16,106 nucleotides of DNA. It comes from JBKPDV01 sp046728075 (GTDB lineage: Bacteria; Acidobacteriota; Thermoanaerobaculia; UBA5066; Gp7-AA6). This document shows positions 13,861 through 16,106 of the stretch, one piece after another. The notes under the pieces were generated by a model that worked only from the letters and a program-made list of their open reading frames with translations, was not told the origin of the DNA and did no database searches. The stretch is taken from assembly GCA_046728075.1 (NCBI GenBank), contig JBKPDV010000136.1:1-16106 (forward strand). Reading direction: 5' to 3'. Position 1 is the first letter of the stretch. Each line of letters begins with the position of its first letter. Position numbers and translations under genes: made by a program.

Positions 13861-16106
13861 TCACCGCCGGATCCAGAGGTTCTCGTAGGCGACGACCGGG
13901 CTCGTCTGTCCGACGGAGGTAAATCCCTCGACCTCCGGCCGCGCGAAGCAGTAGACCTGGTCGTGGAAGAGCGGCAGCAGCAGAGCCTCGCCGGCGATCA
14001 GTTCCTCGATCTGGCGGTAGATGGAGTGACGGACGCGCGGATCGGTCTCGGCGCGCCCCCGCTCGATAAGCTGATCAAGCTCCGGCCCTCCCACGAAGCG
14101 ACCGATCGAGCCGGCCTCGGAGTGGACGGCGCCATACATAAACGTGTCCGCGTCGGGATAGTCCGCGCCCCAGCGCCCCACGGCGAGGTCGCACTCGCCT
14201 TTCCGGTTGAGTTGAAGGTATTCGGCTATCGTCTTGCTCAAGGGGCGGATTAAGAAACCCATCTCACGAAAAGCATCGTTCAGCTCGCGGGCGAGTGCCG
14301 CGAACTCCCCGAAGAAGACGGGGTGGACCGCCGCGGAAAGCTCGATCGTCTCGCGCGAGACTGTCGCTCGGGCGGAGCTGTCCGAAGAGGCGGCTTCCGG
14401 GGTTTCGGCTTCCGATCTCGCGCCGGCCGGCGAATAGCCGAGAAGACCCGGCGGAATCAGGCCGTGCGCAGGGATTGCAAGGCGCCCGAGGGTCCGCCGA
14501 ACGACTGCTGCGACATCGACCGCTTGAGCCAGACTCCGTCGAAGCTCGGGGTCCTTCAACACCCCCCGGTGACTGTTGAACGCCACGAAGTAGGTCTGAA
14601 GGTGAGGACTCTCTCTGTAACCGGAGGCGAAGCGGGGATCGTGTCGGAATGCCTCGGCGTCGGCGGGCAGAAGGTCGGAAGCGAGCGAGAATCTGCCGGC
14701 AAGAAACTCGTTGCGGATCTCTTCGGGTGAAACGCCGAACCGAAAGACGACTCCTTCGCTTCGGGGATAGCCCTCGCGCCAGTAGTATGGATTGCGCTCG
14801 AGCTCGAGCCGGCGCCCCGGCTCGAAGCTGATCACCCGGAAAGGTCCCGTGCCGACGGCGTTGTCGCGCCAGCTCGAGCCGATCGCAGCCGTACCCTCGG
14901 GGACGATGGCGGTCCCCGTGTAAGAGATCAGCGCCGGGAAGAAAGAGACGGGCTGCTCGAGGTCGATGAAGAACTCGACCGGCGAGACGATGTGGAAGCC
15001 CTCGAGATCCGTGGCCGTTCCATCGAGCAGGCGCTTGGCTCCGCGGATCGGCGCAAGCTGCCAGCGGCAGTCGCTCTGCGGATTGGCGAGGAGCCGCTCG
15101 AAGGAGTAGCGCACGTCCCGGGCGGTCAGCCGGCGCCCGTCGTGGAAGCGCACCCCCGGCCTGAGCTTGAACCGGAAGCGCTTGCCGTCGTTCTCGATGG
15201 AGAAGCTCGAAGCGAGCCACGGAACGATCCGCGTTCCCTCGAGCGCGAAGGTCAGTGTCTGAAAGATCTGGGGGAGAACCTCGGCCTGTTCCACCGTGGC
15301 GGCCAGTGACGGATCGAGGCTGCGCACGACGCCGGCGATCGGAACCTGGAGGATGCCGCCGCCGACTTGCCGGTCGGCGGCCGTCGGCGCCGCCGGTGCC
15401 ACGGTCTTTCCGACCGCGGCGTAGTTCACGTAGGGAGCGGTGCTGTGAAGCTGCAGGCCTCGGACCGAGGGGCCGCCGATCCGGTAATCCACGTCGTGAA
15501 AGAGTGGGACCAGGATCGCCGAATCGAGCAGCAAGTGCTCGAACTTCCGGTAGAGGCTTTCGCGCGCGGCCGGGCGAGCTTCCGCGCGGGCCTCCTCCAG
15601 GATCCGGTCGGCTTCCGGAGAGGCGAAGTAGCTCCGCAGACGGCCGCTTTCGGAGTGAAAGAGCGTGAACGTGAAGTTGTCAGGGTCGTCGTAGTCCGCG
15701 ATCCAGCGGCCGAGCCAGAGGTCCAGATCGCCGCTTCCGTGCCAGGCGTCGAGGAATTCGGGCATCGTCTTCGTCGCCACGTCGACCTCGACTCCAAGAT
15801 CCGCCCAGATGTGGACGAGGGCGTCCGTCAGAGCGGCATACTGGTTCTGCAGGATCGGATGCACCGCGGCTTTGAGCCTGATGGGCATCGGCAGTCCTGC
15901 GGACCGGATCATTTCGATCGCCTTTTCCCGAGGGAGGTGCGGCTGCCGCCTTCCCGGGTCATGACCGAGGATCCCCGGCGGGAGCACCCCCGTGGCGGGC
16001 AGGGCGAAGCGTCCGAGAGCTCCCCAGACGAAGTCCTGCGTGCGCGCGGCGCTCGCGAGCGCGCGCCGGAGGACGGCGTTGGAGCCGGCCTTGGTTGGGC
16101 AATGGA
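13861..16106 (-). CDS. Tandem family-5 solute-binding protein (SBP_bac_5), partial at its 5' end
   Basis: An open frame of 747 residues reaches the window edge without a credible start, so the N terminus is missing. An in-frame GTG at 15987 lies in mid-domain and is rejected as a start. The visible part holds the C-terminal half of one family-5 domain (to about 15400), a Pro/Ala linker, then a complete second domain of about 500 residues (about 15363-13861). Domain 2 shows the family landmarks FRFKLRPGVRFHDGR, GTGPFRV and ERNPYYWREG. Both domains end in matching segments (AAVHP..., DPDNFTF versus DADTFMY, LVPLFHD versus LLPLFHD), so this is an internal duplication. Family members bind peptides, nickel or sugars outside the cytoplasm for an ABC importer. 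No permease or ATPase gene is in view. The Ala/Ser-rich segment near residue 525 of the 708 after that GTG is a domain-2 insertion. Confidence 0.88.
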   Translation of the reverse strand, partial: HCPTKAGSNAVLRRALASAARTQDFVWGALGRFALPATGVLPPGILGHDPGRRQPHLPREKAIEMIRSAGLPMPIRLKAAVHPILQNQYAALTDALVHIWADLGVEVDVATKTMPEFLDAWHGSGDLDLWLGRWIADYDDPDNFTFTLFHSESGRLRSYFASPEADRILEEARAEARPAARESLYRKFEHLLLDSAILVPLFHDVDYRIGGPSVRGLQLHSTAPYVNYAAVGKTVAPAAPTAADRQVGGGILQVPIAGVVRSLDPSLAATVEQAEVLPQIFQTLTFALEGTRIVPWLASSFSIENDGKRFRFKLRPGVRFHDGRRLTARDVRYSFERLLANPQSDCRWQLAPIRGAKRLLDGTATDLEGFHIVSPVEFFIDLEQPVSFFPALISYTGTAIVPEGTAAIGSSWRDNAVGTGPFRVISFEPGRRLELERNPYYWREGYPRSEGVVFRFGVSPEEIRNEFLAGRFSLASDLLPADAEAFRHDPRFASGYRESPHLQTYFVAFNSHRGVLKDPELRRSLAQAVDVAAVVRRTLGRLAIPAHGLIPPGLLGYSPAGARSEAETPEAASSDSSARATVSRETIELSAAVHPVFFGEFAALARELNDAFREMGFLIRPLSKTIAEYLQLNRKGECDLAVGRWGADYPDADTFMYGAVHSEAGSIGRFVGGPELDQLIERGRAETDPRVRHSIYRQIEELIAGEALLLPLFHDQVYCFARPEVEGFTSVGQTSPVVAYENLWIRR

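Noticed and set aside
15985..15987. GTG start for the solute-binding protein
   Set aside because: It falls in the middle of a family-5 domain; the frame continues upstream with matching residues (LRRALASAARTQDFV) to the window edge.

Overview
The window is GC-rich chromosomal DNA from a Gram-negative (diderm) bacterium. An outer-membrane TolC-type protein, an RND pump and a Tat-like signal support the diderm call. The mix of a KaiC-like ATPase paired with a hybrid histidine kinase, a fused tandem solute-binding protein, DUF502 and a sterol-desaturase-family protein would fit an environmental Acidobacteriota- or Myxococcota-like lineage, but that is a low-confidence guess made without a database search. 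No insertion sequence, phage gene, CRISPR array or rRNA was seen.

Layout. 40-1579 (minus): a short-chain dehydrogenase followed by an exported hemerythrin, probably one transcript. 1790-2188: an intact tRNA-Ser(GCU) gene (minus), and upstream of it two 145-bp tandem repeat units, each carrying a copy of the tRNA 5' end and GC-rich hairpins. 2268-5391 (minus): a two-gene signalling operon, a double-domain KaiC-like ATPase overlapping a hybrid histidine kinase/response regulator by 17 bp. 5526-11943 (plus), divergent from it: a compact copper/silver-type efflux operon of a small Cys-rich exported protein, a TolC/CusC-like outer-membrane factor, a CusB-like adaptor with a duplicated metal-binding motif, and a CusA-like RND pump; the last three overlap by 14 and 4 bp. 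12007-12873 (minus): a sterol desaturase/fatty-acid hydroxylase family membrane protein. 12874-13191: a non-coding stretch packed with perfect inverted repeats. 13192-13794 (plus): a DUF502 membrane protein. 13861-16106 (minus): the 3' part of a gene encoding at least two fused family-5 solute-binding domains, cut by the window edge.

How the genes work together. The efflux operon is the clearest functional unit: the pump should collect Cu(I)/Ag(I) in the periplasm and inner membrane, the adaptor binds metal and bridges, and the TolC-like channel releases it outside; the Cys-rich protein may be an accessory metal binder. The KaiC/kinase pair is a sensory module without kaiA or kaiB in view. 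No regulator of the efflux operon lies in the window.

The most unusual items are the tRNA-linked tandem repeats, the hairpin-dense gap at 12912-13110, the Ser-Tyr pair at the KaiC phosphosite position with an A7 tract at the KaiC/kinase junction, the doubled metal-binding motif in the adaptor, the loss of one methionine pair from the pump relay, and the fused double solute-binding protein. None of these amounts to a demonstrated new system.
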